Source: Verrucomicrobiaceae bacterium
GTDB lineage: Bacteria; Verrucomicrobiota; Verrucomicrobiia; Verrucomicrobiales; Akkermansiaceae
DNA length: 41,147 bases
Reading direction: 5' to 3'
Assembly (NCBI GenBank): GCA_027486655.1
Contig: JAIXOR010000082.1
Location: 1 to 41,147, forward strand
Part shown: piece by piece, positions 24,286-32,714 of the stretch
Position numbering within the stretch: position 1 is the first letter of the stretch
How the letters are laid out: each line of letters starts with the position of its first letter
Made by a program: the position numbers and the translations under genes
The notes under the pieces: model-generated
What the model was told of the DNA's origin: nothing
What the model saw: only the letters and a program-made list of their open reading frames with translations
Databases searched by the model: none

Positions 24286-25659
24286 ATGAATGCCGGATCT
24301 CCAGTCGTTCGTTGGTCCATCGCCGCCTTCGTTTCAGGGGGCCTGTGCGGTGCCCTGGCCGTTTGGGGCTTTCTTCAACGGGACTTGGATTCCGGCGATG
24401 CGTCACCCGGTCCTGACCTCGCAGTCCACGGCCGTGGTGCGCTGCCGCAGGGCAGGGGAGCATCCCGCGGCTTTGCTCCATCCGGGGACGCCGCCGGCGA
24501 TTTGCGGCGGGTCCAGCGGATTCTCGATCCGGCAAATCGTGCCCAGGCCTTCCGCAGCCTCATGGATGCGATGTCTCCGGCCGAACTCGCGCAGCTCATG
24601 AAGGCGCTGAATCGATACGGAATCGATCAGGAGCAAGAGGACGAGGCCGGCGGTGCGACGGCTCTTGCCGCCTCACGCCAGATGGCCATCGAGCACGCGG
24701 CGATGTCCGATCCCGCGGCGGTGCTCGGCGCCCTTTCCGCTTCCGGAGCTGGCGGCGATGGTGATTTCTATCAGAACGTGCTGCGGCTTTGGGCGGCCCG
24801 CGATCCGATGGCGGCCCGCGCGTTTTTCGAAGGCAGCACACTGAAGGATCCCAACGCGGACGTGAAATCGATCGCCGGAGCCTTGGTTCGCGAAATGGTG
24901 AAGACCGATCCCGAAGGCACCATGCAGTGGCTCCGAGGCCTCAAGGCCGGGTTCACGGAAGACGTCGCTCGCGATGCCCTTCAGACCCTCTCGCACTACG
25001 ACGGCGTTCTCGCCGGCAAGCTTCTCTCCCGTCACGGTGATTTGAAAAACGCGCCGGAATTCGTCGCCGCGATGACGGCAGGTTGGGCCCGGACCGAGCC
25101 GGACAAGGCCTTTGCATGGGCCCGCGACCTGCCCGCCCATCTCGCTCCGGAGGGCCTCAAAACCTCCGCCGCCATCTGGGCGGGAAAGGATTTCCCCGCC
25201 GCCCTGGCGGCCGTCGGTGCGCTCCAGGGCGAGGCGCGTGCCGCCGCCTTGAGCGGCATCGCGAAATCCGCCGCCGCAAGCCATCGCGAGGCTCTGCTGC
25301 CGATGGTCGAGTCGTTGCCGGATTCCCCGTCGCGGGCTTCGGCGGTGGGATCGCTGGTGAATGCCTGGGTGGACGAATCCCCGGAAAAGGCCAGCGCCTG
25401 GCTTTCCCGCCAACCCGAGGGCCCCTCACGCGACGAGGGCGCGATCGTGCTGGCGATCAAGACATTCGAAGCGGATCCCTCGTCCGCACTCGATTGGGCC
25501 TCCGCCATCCAGGGCGGGGACTCGCGCCGCAAGGGCGTGGACGGATTGGTCGACGCATGGCTCCGCAAGGATCCGAAGGCGGCTAGGCAGTGGGTGGCCA
25601 CATCGCCACGACTCTCGGAGGGGGAACGCGCCCGCCTGATCGAGAAAACCGGCCGCTGA
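24286..25659 (+). CDS. Membrane-anchored helical-repeat protein, function unknown
   Basis: This 457-aa protein is not recognised as a named family. An N-terminal hydrophobic segment (VRWSIAAFVSGGLCGALAVWGFL, about 8-30) looks like a signal anchor. From about 75 onward it is almost all helical and Ala-rich, with a loosely repeated unit of about 30-40 residues of the pattern W-x-x-x-DP-x-x-A-x-x-W/F. Examples are RLWAARDPMAARAFF, MVKTDPEGTMQWLRGL, WVDESPEKASAWL and WLRKDPKAARQWV. Similar Ala/Trp helical-repeat proteins are common in Verrucomicrobiota (recollection, not checked). It lies between two terminated units and may be monocistronic. A scaffold role in the periplasm or at the membrane is a guess. 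Confidence 0.85.
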   Translation: MNAGSPVVRWSIAAFVSGGLCGALAVWGFLQRDLDSGDASPGPDLAVHGRGALPQGRGASRGFAPSGDAAGDLRRVQRILDPANRAQAFRSLMDAMSPAELAQLMKALNRYGIDQEQEDEAGGATALAASRQMAIEHAAMSDPAAVLGALSASGAGGDGDFYQNVLRLWAARDPMAARAFFEGSTLKDPNADVKSIAGALVREMVKTDPEGTMQWLRGLKAGFTEDVARDALQTLSHYDGVLAGKLLSRHGDLKNAPEFVAAMTAGWARTEPDKAFAWARDLPAHLAPEGLKTSAAIWAGKDFPAALAAVGALQGEARAAALSGIAKSAAASHREALLPMVESLPDSPSRASAVGSLVNAWVDESPEKASAWLSRQPEGPSRDEGAIVLAIKTFEADPSSALDWASAIQGGDSRRKGVDGLVDAWLRKDPKAARQWVATSPRLSEGERARLIEKTGR

Positions 25660-25780
25660 GCCGGCCTGTCCGTGCAATTTCGGCCCGTGAAAATACACCA
25701 CGCCATGCAATGTCCGGATTGCACCCTGCCCGGCATTCACCCCAGACTCCCGCCACACGAACACCCATCCCACACACGCC

Positions 25781-26878
25781 ATGGCACTCCAAATCAAACC
25801 CAAGTCCGAATGCGCCTTCGATCAGATCTCCCTCGGTGAGGTCATGCTCCGCCTCGATCCCGGTGAAGGCCGGATCCGCACCGCACGCCAGTTCAACGTC
25901 TGGGAAGGTGGCGGCGAATACAACACGTCGCGCGGCCTCCGCAAATGCTTCGGCTACAAGACCGCCGTGGTCACCGCCTTCGTGGACAACGAAGTGGGCC
26001 ACCTCGTCGAGGACTTCATCATGCAGGGCGGCGTGGCCACCGACTTCATCCAGTGGCGCGAGGACGACGGCATCGGCCGTTCCGTTAGAAACGGTCTCAA
26101 CTTCACCGAACGCGGCTTCGGCATCCGCGGCGCGGTGGGCAATCCGGACCGGGGCAACACCGCCGCCTCCCAGCTCAAGCCGGGCGACATCGATTGGGAC
26201 CACATCTTCGGCAAGCTCGGCGTGCGCTGGTTCCACACCGGTGGCATCTTCGCCGCTCTATCAGAAACCACCGCCGCGCTCACTGTCGAGGCTGTGAAGG
26301 CCGCGAACAAATACGGCACCATCGTTTCCTACGACCTCAACTACCGCCCCTCCCTCTGGAAAACCATCGGCGGCCTCGCCAAGGCCCAGGAGGTGAACCG
26401 CGAGATCGCGAAATACGTCGATGTGATGATCGGCAACGAAGAGGACTTCACCGCCTCCCTCGGCTTCGAAGTCGAAGGCGTGGACCACAACATCTCGTCC
26501 ATCGAGCTCGATGCCTTCAAGGCGATGATCGAGACCGCCGTGAAGGCCTTCCCGAACTTCAAGGTCGCCGCCACCACGCTGCGCGCCGTCATTTCCGCCA
26601 CCGTCAACGACTGGTCCGCCATCCTCTGGCACGACGGCCAGTTCCACGAGTCCCGCAAATACCCCGGCCTTGAGATCCTCGACCGCGTCGGCGGCGGCGA
26701 TTCCTTCGCCTCCGGCCTCCAGTTCGGCTTCCTCGAATTCAATGACGCCCAGAAAGCCGTCGAATACGGCGCGGCTCACGGAGCCCTCGCCTCGACCACC
26801 CCGGGCGATACCTCGATGGCCACCCGCAAGGAGGTCGAAAAGCAAATCTCCGGCGGCGGCGCCCGCGTGGTGAGATAA
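25781..26878 (+). CDS. PfkB-family carbohydrate kinase, probably 2-keto-3-deoxygluconate kinase
   Basis: This 365-aa cytoplasmic kinase contains an N-terminal FDQISLGEVMLRLDPGEGR segment and GGGEYNTSRGLRKCFG, typical of KDG-kinase-like members. It has the SYDLNYRPSLW motif and the C-terminal PfkB signature DRVGGGDSFASG (301-312) with the catalytic base at D307. The members closest in pattern phosphorylate 2-keto-3-deoxygluconate, an intermediate from uronic-acid and pectin breakdown. That would fit with the PL11 pectin lyase elsewhere in the window, but the substrate is inferred. It stands alone, 121 nt after the helical-repeat gene, and is followed by a good terminator. Confidence 0.9.
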   Translation: MALQIKPKSECAFDQISLGEVMLRLDPGEGRIRTARQFNVWEGGGEYNTSRGLRKCFGYKTAVVTAFVDNEVGHLVEDFIMQGGVATDFIQWREDDGIGRSVRNGLNFTERGFGIRGAVGNPDRGNTAASQLKPGDIDWDHIFGKLGVRWFHTGGIFAALSETTAALTVEAVKAANKYGTIVSYDLNYRPSLWKTIGGLAKAQEVNREIAKYVDVMIGNEEDFTASLGFEVEGVDHNISSIELDAFKAMIETAVKAFPNFKVAATTLRAVISATVNDWSAILWHDGQFHESRKYPGLEILDRVGGGDSFASGLQFGFLEFNDAQKAVEYGAAHGALASTTPGDTSMATRKEVEKQISGGGARVVR

Positions 26879-26916
26879 GTCAGGCTCCGCCCGGCAAACG
26901 GGCCCATCCGGATTGC

Positions 26917-26952
26917 AAACCGGCGCCAGCGGAAAGTTGGCGCTGGTTTTTT
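26917..26952 (+). terminator. Rho-independent terminator after the sugar kinase
   Basis: A 12-bp stem (AAACCGGCGCCA at 26917-26928 with TGGCGCTGGTTT at 26938-26949, one G-T pair) and a 9-nt loop run into TTTTTT at 26947-26952. It lies 38 nt after the kinase stop. This is the best terminator in the window. Confidence 0.88.
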
Positions 26953-26984
26953 ACGGGGGGGGCGTTTGATTGGCATGGAGACCG

Positions 26985-27497
26985 ATGAATCTGCCTGCCC
27001 TGCCACCTCCGCCAGCGGACTACGCCGCGCGGGTTCCGTTTGTCCCGGAAGCTGGCGATCTGGTCCATGTGGGGCCGGATCACCTGCTGCGCGAGGCGTT
27101 TCTAACCGCACCCGCGGCGGCCGCATGGATCGCGATGAGGGACAACGCGGCGGCTGAGGGCATCCCGCTCATCCTCGTTTCCGCCTTCCGCAGTGTCTTA
27201 AGGCAGGCGGAGATTCTAACAGGAAAGCTGGCCAAGGGCATGTCGCTGGAGCAGGCGCTGGAATACTCGGCCTATCCGGGATTCAGCGAGCACCACTCGG
27301 GCGAGGCCGTCGACATCGGCACCGAGGGCTGTCCGCATCTGGAGGAGGAGTTCGAGCACAGCCCCGCCTTTGCTTGGCTGCTTGAGAACGCGGAACGATT
27401 CGGCTTCTCGATGAGCTACCCGCGCGGCCATGCCTCGGGCATCGCTTACGAGCCCTGGCATTGGAGGTTCAGCGCGTCCCGCCGGCCATCGGCATAG
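26985..27497 (+). CDS. VanY-type D-alanyl-D-alanine carboxypeptidase
   Basis: This 170-aa protein shows the M15B/VanY zinc-peptidase motifs: SAFRS (66-70), [12 protein letters not shown] with H103-x6-D110, and EPWHWRF with H159 as the third zinc ligand. The enzyme removes the terminal D-Ala from peptidoglycan stem peptides. The start is the ATG at 26985; an upstream TTG at 26970 is less likely. No signal peptide or membrane anchor is seen, which is unusual because the substrate is periplasmic. It may act on cytoplasmic precursors or leave by another route. Its last 52 nt overlap, tail to tail, the end of arsC on the other strand. Confidence 0.9.
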   Translation: MNLPALPPPPADYAARVPFVPEAGDLVHVGPDHLLREAFLTAPAAAAWIAMRDNAAAEGIPLILVSAFRSVLRQAEILTGKLAKGMSLEQALEYSAYPGFSEHHSGEAVDIGTEGCPHLEEEFEHSPAFAWLLENAERFGFSMSYPRGHASGIAYEPWHWRFSASRRPSA

Positions 27498-27898
27498 GCG
27501 CCGAAGACGCGTTGGATCTCGTCGCGCACGCGGCGGAAGACCGCCATCTGCTCTTCCTCGGTGCCGGTCGCATGCGCCGGATCGTCGAAGGGCCAGTGGT
27601 GGCGGTTCATCTGCCCGGGAAACACCGGGCAGGCCTGATCGGCGTTCCCGCAGACGGTGATCACGGTTTCGACCTCGTCGGAGAGAAACTCGTCAAGGTG
27701 CTTCGAGTGGTGGCCGGAGATGTCGATGCCGATCTCCGCCATCGCGCGGATGCCCAGCGGATGGACGTATCCGGCGGGTTTCGAGCCCGCGCTTTCAACG
27801 CGGAATCCGTCGCCAAGCGCCTTGCGCAGGATGCCTTCGGCAAGGTGGGAGCGGCAGCTGTTGCCGGTGCAGAGAATGAGGATGCAGGGTGGTTTCAT
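27446..27898 (-). CDS. arsC: Arsenate reductase, thioredoxin-coupled (low-molecular-weight phosphatase fold)
   Basis: This 150-aa protein opens [22 protein letters not shown] with the phosphatase P-loop C10-x4-C15-R16-S17. The redox pair is in [14 protein letters not shown] (C83 and C90), the arrangement of Staphylococcus-type ArsC that uses thioredoxin. It reduces arsenate to arsenite for export by the adjacent Acr3. It is the last gene of the operon arsR-DUF6428-acr3-arsC, 36 nt after acr3. The C-terminal tail overlaps the VanY gene on the opposite strand. All catalytic residues are present. Confidence 0.96.
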   Translation of the reverse strand: MKPPCILILCTGNSCRSHLAEGILRKALGDGFRVESAGSKPAGYVHPLGIRAMAEIGIDISGHHSKHLDEFLSDEVETVITVCGNADQACPVFPGQMNRHHWPFDDPAHATGTEEEQMAVFRRVRDEIQRVFGAYADGRRDALNLQCQGS

Positions 27899-27934
27899 GA
27901 TGGGATGGAATGCGTGAAGGATGGCCGCCGGTGG

Positions 27935-28993
27935 TCAGGCCGGATCGGGGTGGAAACAACGGCGCTTCAGCCAGAACGAGACGTGGACCAACCCGATCAG
28001 CGCGGGCACCTCGATCAAGGGGCCGACGACGGCCGCGAAGGCGACTCCGGATTCCAATCCGAAGACGGCGATGGCCACGGCGATGGCGAGTTCGAAATTG
28101 TTGCCTGCCGAGGTGAAGGCGATCGAAGCGGTGCGTGGATAATCGGACCCGAGTTTCGCCGCCATCAGGAAGCTGACGAGGAACATCACGGCGAAATAGA
28201 TCACCAGCGGGATGGCGATGCGGAACACGTCCATCGGCAGCCGGACGATGGCATCGCCCTTGTAGGTGAACATGACTACGATGGTGAACAGGAGCGCGAT
28301 GAGTGTGAGCGGCGAAATTTTCGGGATGAAGGTGGATTCATACCATTCCTCGCCCTTCAGTTTCACCAGCAGGATGCGGCTCAGCAGGCCCATGGCGAAG
28401 GGGATGCCCAGATAAACCAGCACGCTGTGGAAGATCTCGCCCATCGTCACCGGCACGATCACGCCCTTGAGTCCCACGTAGGGCGGCAGTACCGTGATGA
28501 AGAACCAGGCGTAGGCGCTGTAAAAAAGGATCTGCGCGATGCTGTTGAGCGCCACCAGGCCGGCCGCATACTCGCCGCTGCCCTTCGCCAGTTGGTTCCA
28601 CACCAGGACCATCGCGATGCAGCGCGCCAGCCCCACAAGGATGAGTCCCACCATGTAGTCCGGTTGATCGCGCAGGAACACGACAGCAAGCCCCCACATC
28701 AGCACCGGGCCGATGATCCAGTTTTGAAACAGCGAAAGCCCGAGAATCCGGGTGTTTGAGAAGACCTTCGGCATCTCCGCATAGCGCACCTTGGCCAGCG
28801 GCGGATACATCATCACGATCAGTCCGATGGCCAGCGGAAGGTTGGTGGTGCCCACCGTCATCGGCGCGAAGAACGCCGCGGGATCGGTGATCACCAGATT
28901 TCCCAAAAGGACTCCGATGCCCATGGCGGCGAAGATCCAGACCGTCAGATAACGGTCGATGAAGGACATGTGTTTGGAGACGGCTTCGGACAT
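27935..28993 (-). CDS. acr3: Arsenite efflux transporter Acr3
   Basis: This 352-aa integral membrane protein has about ten hydrophobic segments. Family segments are [19 protein letters not shown] near the N-terminus, [13 protein letters not shown], the conserved [11 protein letters not shown] with its functional Cys, and [18 protein letters not shown]. Acr3 (BART superfamily) extrudes arsenite, and sometimes antimonite, from the cytoplasm using the proton gradient. It starts with ATG 18 nt after the DUF6428-like gene and lies upstream of arsC. Length and motifs are normal. Confidence 0.97.
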   Translation of the reverse strand: MSEAVSKHMSFIDRYLTVWIFAAMGIGVLLGNLVITDPAAFFAPMTVGTTNLPLAIGLIVMMYPPLAKVRYAEMPKVFSNTRILGLSLFQNWIIGPVLMWGLAVVFLRDQPDYMVGLILVGLARCIAMVLVWNQLAKGSGEYAAGLVALNSIAQILFYSAYAWFFITVLPPYVGLKGVIVPVTMGEIFHSVLVYLGIPFAMGLLSRILLVKLKGEEWYESTFIPKISPLTLIALLFTIVVMFTYKGDAIVRLPMDVFRIAIPLVIYFAVMFLVSFLMAAKLGSDYPRTASIAFTSAGNNFELAIAVAIAVFGLESGVAFAAVVGPLIEVPALIGLVHVSFWLKRRCFHPDPA

Positions 28994-29011
28994 GATCTTG
29001 GATGGGATGGG

Positions 29012-29491
29012 TCAGCAACCGCCCGGACCGCAGCACGGGTTCTTTCCGGAAAGCGAGGGCAGCCGCAGGTCCGGCATCTGCAGGCCGCAAAGTTCCGGGG
29101 CCAGGCATTCGGTGTGTTTGTGGGCCAGGGTGAGGATCACCGCATCGTCCGTCAGTTCGTGGCCCACGATGGTGTATTGGGAGATCACGCGGTCTTCATA
29201 CTCGATCTCCACCGGCACGGACCCGTCCGGCAGGATCGAGGATCCCTTTTCCAGAATGCCCGCCATCTTGCGGGTCTCGATCCGGTGATCGTAGTCCTGT
29301 CCCACCCACACCTGGAGCTGGCAGGTGGTTTTCTCCCTCAGGGTGCCACCGCAATCGAGGAAGGTTTTGTCCACGCGGCCGACCTCGGTGATGTGGAAGG
29401 ATACGGGCACGGCCGAGCCGTCCGGCAGGCGCAGGCGGAAGTGAAGGTCCGCATGTGCGGCGAGCAGGGATTTCAGTTCGGAGAGTGTCAT
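29012..29491 (-). CDS. DUF6428-like arsenic-operon protein with a Cys-rich tail
   Basis: This 159-aa soluble protein begins MTLSELKSLLAAHADLHFRLRLPDG and contains FHITEVGRVDKTFLDCGG. It resembles the DUF6428 proteins encoded in ars operons of Bacteroidota and Verrucomicrobiota. Its function is not established. Other cysteines (TTCQLQVWVG, HTECLAPELCG) and the terminal CCGPGGC could bind arsenite, as metallochaperone-like tails do; this is inference. The start at 29491 overlaps the arsR stop as ATGA, and acr3 follows 18 nt later, so it is embedded in the resistance operon. A longer frame upstream runs through arsR and is spurious. Confidence 0.85.
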   Translation of the reverse strand: MTLSELKSLLAAHADLHFRLRLPDGSAVPVSFHITEVGRVDKTFLDCGGTLREKTTCQLQVWVGQDYDHRIETRKMAGILEKGSSILPDGSVPVEIEYEDRVISQYTIVGHELTDDAVILTLAHKHTECLAPELCGLQMPDLRLPSLSGKNPCCGPGGC

Positions 29492-29877
29492 GGTTTTTTG
29501 GAAACAGGGGTTTTTCTGGCCTTGCCGAGCTTCACCGGGCCCGGGCAGCAACTGGTTTCCCGGCGCGCCAACCTCGCCTCGGCCTTTTCGGCGTCCGCTG
29601 CGAACTCCAAGGCGTCCGGAAACTGGCGGAGCAGGTTCTTCAAGAGGGACAGCTTGCCGCGATCGATCCGGAAGTAGGTCCACTTGCCGCAGGTCTCGCT
29701 TTCCAGCAGCCCGGCCTTGCGGATGATCTGGACGTGGCTGGACACCGAGGACTGTGGCATGCCAAGCACGTCCGCCAACTCGCAGACGCAAAGCGCGCGG
29801 TCCATCACCAGTCGCACGATCCGCAGGCGCGTGGCGTCGGCCAGGCAGCGGAAGAATTCAACGGCGTTCGTCGTCAC
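29488..29877 (-). CDS. arsR: ArsR-family arsenic-responsive repressor
   Basis: This 129-aa winged-helix repressor contains CLADATRLRIVRLV, the metalloid-sensing CVC motif (C30-V-C32 in ALCVCELADVLGM) and the recognition helix SSVSSHVQIIRKAGLL. Arsenite binding to the Cys pair releases it from DNA. The start is taken as GTG at 29877 because the family begins 8-12 residues before FFRCLAD. A TTG at 29988 would add 37 residues unlike the family. A further Cys pair near the C-terminus (ETSCCPGP) may be a second metalloid site. It heads the operon and is divergent from argD across about 146 nt. Confidence 0.92.
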   Translation of the reverse strand: MTTNAVEFFRCLADATRLRIVRLVMDRALCVCELADVLGMPQSSVSSHVQIIRKAGLLESETCGKWTYFRIDRGKLSLLKNLLRQFPDALEFAADAEKAEARLARRETSCCPGPVKLGKARKTPVSKKP

Positions 29878-29894
29878 GAAAAAAGTCGTAACGA
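29871..29894. promoter_or_regulatory. Candidate ArsR operator
   Basis: Two palindromic nonamers of the form TCGTNACGA, TCGTCACGA at 29871-29879 and TCGTAACGA at 29886-29894, are spaced by 6 nt. They overlap the proposed GTG start of arsR in the arsR-argD divergent region, and a degenerate third unit follows near 29900. ArsR proteins often bind such sites at their own promoter. If this is the operator, the transcript start must lie close by, so the start codon could be further downstream or the mRNA leader very short. Confidence 0.35.
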
Positions 29895-30023
29895 GAAAGT
29901 TCGTTGTGTCCAGACCGAAATTCGGGGTTCGGTCTCCCTTTGCGAGGTTTTTCGGCGGGCGAAACCGCTGCAATTCCCGCTTTGCCAAAGCGGCGAAAGG
30001 CGCTAGGGTCCGCCCCCTTTCCC

Positions 30024-31274
30024 ATGACCACGGCCGACCAGTTCCAGCAGCATGTCCTCCCCACCTACGGGCGTTTTCCGTTCGTGCCGGTCCGCGGCGA
30101 GGGGGTGCGCCTGTGGGATGATGCAGGGAAAAGCCATATCGATTTCTGCTCAGGCATCGCCGTTTGTTCCCTGGGACACTGCCACCCGCGGCTGGTCGAG
30201 GCGATCCGCGAGCAAGCGGGGCGGCTGATGCATGTTTCGAATCTCTATCAGATTCCGCAGCAGGCGGAGCTGGCGGAGGAGATCAACACGCAGCACGTGA
30301 AACTGCCGGGCAAGGTGTTCTTTTCCAACTCCGGCGCGGAGGCCAACGACGGCCTCATCAAATCGGCGCGTCGTTTCGGTCACAAGCGGCCCCAGGCGGA
30401 TGGCACGCCGCGCTGCGAGGTGATCACGTTCCAGATGTCCTTCCACGGACGCACGCTCGGCGCGATGTCCGCCACGGGCCAGGCGAAGATCCAGGAGGGC
30501 TTCGATCCGCTTCTGCCGGGCTTCCGTTATCTGCCCTTCAACGACGTCGCCGCGCTTCAGGCGGGCATTCGTCCGGAGACCGCCGCCATTCTCCTGGAAC
30601 CGATCCAGGGTGAGGGCGGCGTGAATCCGGCGACTCCCGAGTTTCTCCGGGCGGTGGCGGCCCTTTGCAAGAAACATGATCTGCTCCTGTTCTTCGACGA
30701 GGTGCAGGCAGGATTCGGCCGCTGCGGTGACTCGATGGCCTGGCGCATGATCGCGCCGGAGATCGAGCCGGACGGCATCTCGTGGGCCAAGGGCATGGGC
30801 GGCGGCGTGCCGATCGGTGCGTTCTGGCTGAGCGACCGCGGCATGGATGAGAATGGCACGGCGCTCTCCTCGCTGATGGGGCCCGGCTCGCATGGTTCCA
30901 CCTACGGCGGCAATCCGCTGGTATGCGCCGCCTCGCTGGCCGTCTTGCGCGAGATCCGTGAAAAGGACCTCGGAGCCCACGCGATCCTGATGGAGGCCCG
31001 CATCCGCGAAACCATCCGTTCGTGGCAGTTTCCCGTCGTCACCGAAGTCCGCGGCAGCGGCCTGCTGCTCGGCGTGGGGCTCGATCCCGCGCGGATCCCG
31101 ACTCCGGAAGGGAAGACCGCGGCCTTGGTCGTGGTGAACCGGCTCATGGAACGCGGGCTGCTCGTCCCGCCGGCCGGGCCGAACACCTTCCGCCTGCTCC
31201 CCCCGCTCAACGTGACCGAGGCGGAGATCGACGAAGCGCTTGAAATCGTGCGCGCCGTCCTTGCCGAATTCTAA
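30024..31274 (+). CDS. argD: Acetylornithine aminotransferase
   Basis: This 416-aa PLP enzyme of class III aminotransferases starts at the ATG at 30024 (MTTADQFQQHVLPTYGR). It shows SGIAVCSLGHCHPRL, FFSNSGAEANDGLIKSARRF, the SFHGRTLGAMSATGQ segment, EPIQGEGGVNPA, the FFDEVQAGFGRCG motif and the PLP lysine in ISWAKGMGGG. It converts N-acetylglutamate semialdehyde to N-acetylornithine in arginine synthesis. ArgF follows after 13 nt on the same strand, which supports ArgD over other class III members. Confidence 0.95.
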   Translation: MTTADQFQQHVLPTYGRFPFVPVRGEGVRLWDDAGKSHIDFCSGIAVCSLGHCHPRLVEAIREQAGRLMHVSNLYQIPQQAELAEEINTQHVKLPGKVFFSNSGAEANDGLIKSARRFGHKRPQADGTPRCEVITFQMSFHGRTLGAMSATGQAKIQEGFDPLLPGFRYLPFNDVAALQAGIRPETAAILLEPIQGEGGVNPATPEFLRAVAALCKKHDLLLFFDEVQAGFGRCGDSMAWRMIAPEIEPDGISWAKGMGGGVPIGAFWLSDRGMDENGTALSSLMGPGSHGSTYGGNPLVCAASLAVLREIREKDLGAHAILMEARIRETIRSWQFPVVTEVRGSGLLLGVGLDPARIPTPEGKTAALVVVNRLMERGLLVPPAGPNTFRLLPPLNVTEAEIDEALEIVRAVLAEF

Positions 31275-31287
31275 CCGACCCTTTCGC

Positions 31288-32184
31288 ATGCAACACCTCC
31301 TCTCCATCGAAGAACTCAGCGCCGCGGACATCACCGCGCTGCTGGACAGCGCGGCCCTGCTCAAGGCGGAGCGCGGCGGGCATGCGGCGCAGCCGCTTGC
31401 CGGCCAGACCTGGGCCTTGATCTTCACCAAGTCCTCCACCCGCACCCGCGTCTCCTTCGAGGTCGGCATCCGCGAGTTGGGAGGGTTTCCGATGTTTCTC
31501 TCCAAAAACGACATCCAGCTCGGCCGCGGCGAACCGATCAAGGATACGGCCCGCGTTCTCGGACGCATGGTGCACGGGGCGATCATCCGCACCTTCGCCC
31601 AGCAGGATGTGGCGGACTTTGCGGGCTATTCCGGGATTCCGACGATCAATGCGCTGACCGACGACGAGCATCCCTGCCAGATTCTGGCGGACCTGCTCAC
31701 GGTGCGTGAAAAACTCGGTGGCTGGGAGGGGAAGAAGATCGCGTTTGTCGGCGATGGATTCTCCAACATGACGCGGTCTTGGATGTGGGCCGCCAAGCGC
31801 CTGGGCTTCGAGCTTGCGATCGCCTCGCCGCCCGCGTGCCAGCCGCCTGCCGATTTCCTAACCACGCTGGATGCGCCGAATGTGTCCGTGACCGCGGATC
31901 CGCGAGTGGCGGTGGATGGCGCGCATGTGATCAACACCGATGTCTGGCTCTCGATGGGCCAGGAGGACCAGAAGGACAAGGAACTGGAGTTTGCCGGATT
32001 CGAAGTGAATGCCGGCCTGCTTTCCAGTGCCGCTCCCGGCCACATCGTGCTCCACTGCCTGCCCGCCTACCGCGGCAAGGAGATCAGCGAGGAGATTCTC
32101 GAGCTCCATGCCGACACGATTTTCCAGGAAGCCGAGAATCGGCTGCATGCTCAGAAGGCCGTGCTGGTGGCGCTGGCCCGCTGA
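31288..32184 (+). CDS. argF: Ornithine carbamoyltransferase
   Basis: This 298-aa enzyme begins at the ATG at 31288 (MQHLLSIEELSAADI). It carries the carbamoyl-phosphate-binding motif SSTRTRVSFE, the FLSKNDIQLGRGEPIKDTARV loop, the ornithine-side DDEHPCQILADL motif and HCLPAYRGKEIS. It makes citrulline from ornithine and carbamoyl phosphate. The subgroup could also include N-acetylornithine carbamoyltransferase (ArgF'), which in Bacteroidota has a distinct motif set; the DDEHPCQ form favours ordinary ornithine as substrate. The 13-nt gap after argD indicates an operon. Confidence 0.93.
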   Translation: MQHLLSIEELSAADITALLDSAALLKAERGGHAAQPLAGQTWALIFTKSSTRTRVSFEVGIRELGGFPMFLSKNDIQLGRGEPIKDTARVLGRMVHGAIIRTFAQQDVADFAGYSGIPTINALTDDEHPCQILADLLTVREKLGGWEGKKIAFVGDGFSNMTRSWMWAAKRLGFELAIASPPACQPPADFLTTLDAPNVSVTADPRVAVDGAHVINTDVWLSMGQEDQKDKELEFAGFEVNAGLLSSAAPGHIVLHCLPAYRGKEISEEILELHADTIFQEAENRLHAQKAVLVALAR

Positions 32185-32258
32185 GCATTGAGGACCCGGA
32201 GGTCCTGAAAACAATCGTCATTGTGGTTCTTCAGGAGCGGTGCTTTATTGAAGGTGCC

Positions 32259-32699
32259 ATGAAAACGATTGTTGTCGCAGTGGACTTTTCAAACGCGACA
32301 CCCGGCGTCCTCAGGATGGCCGGCGGCCTCGCCAAGGCGTTTGGCGCGGGCCTGCGTTTGTTTCACGTCGTCGAGCCGGAGCCGAGCTACACCGCCTACG
32401 GATTCACTCCCGACGAGTTTCCCGCCCTTCACGCCTATCAGGAGGAGGTCAAGCGACGGGCCGCGGAGAAACTCCGCGAGGCGCTTGGCAACGTGGATCC
32501 GGCGCTGACGGATGCGACCACGCACATCGCCGAGGGCAGCCCGCTGTATTGCATTCTGGACTACGTGAAGGAATGTGGTGCGGACATGGTGGTGCTCGGT
32601 TCCCACGGCCACGGTGTGATCGCCTCGCTTTTGTTAGGCAGCGTGGCGGAGGGCATGGTGCGCAAGGCGACGGTGCCCACCCTCATCGTGCCCGCCTAG
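32259..32699 (+). CDS. Universal stress protein (UspA family)
   Basis: This 146-aa single-domain protein starts MKTIVVAVDFSNATPGVLRMA and carries the ATP-binding motif GSHGHGVIASLLLGSVAEGMVRKATVPTLIV (pattern G-x2-G-x9-G-S). It is thus an ATP-binding UspA paralogue. The start at 32259 is supported by an AAGG four to seven nt upstream. It lies 74 nt after argF on the same strand, and a small hairpin (AGGACC/GGTCCT) in the gap may partly separate the units. The role is general stress tolerance, not specified further by context. Confidence 0.93.
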   Translation: MKTIVVAVDFSNATPGVLRMAGGLAKAFGAGLRLFHVVEPEPSYTAYGFTPDEFPALHAYQEEVKRRAAEKLREALGNVDPALTDATTHIAEGSPLYCILDYVKECGADMVVLGSHGHGVIASLLLGSVAEGMVRKATVPTLIVPA

Positions 32700-32714
32700 A
32701 CGGAGAGTTCCACC

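Noticed and set aside
22881..24320. 479-aa minus-strand open frame opposite the second Gfo/Idh/MocA gene
   Set aside because: The plus-strand enzyme has intact Tat, nucleotide-binding and EKP motifs; the antisense frame has none.
30150..31592. 480-aa minus-strand open frame opposite argD and argF
   Set aside because: It is antisense to two clear enzymes, has no recognisable domain and a composition typical of GC-rich shadow frames.
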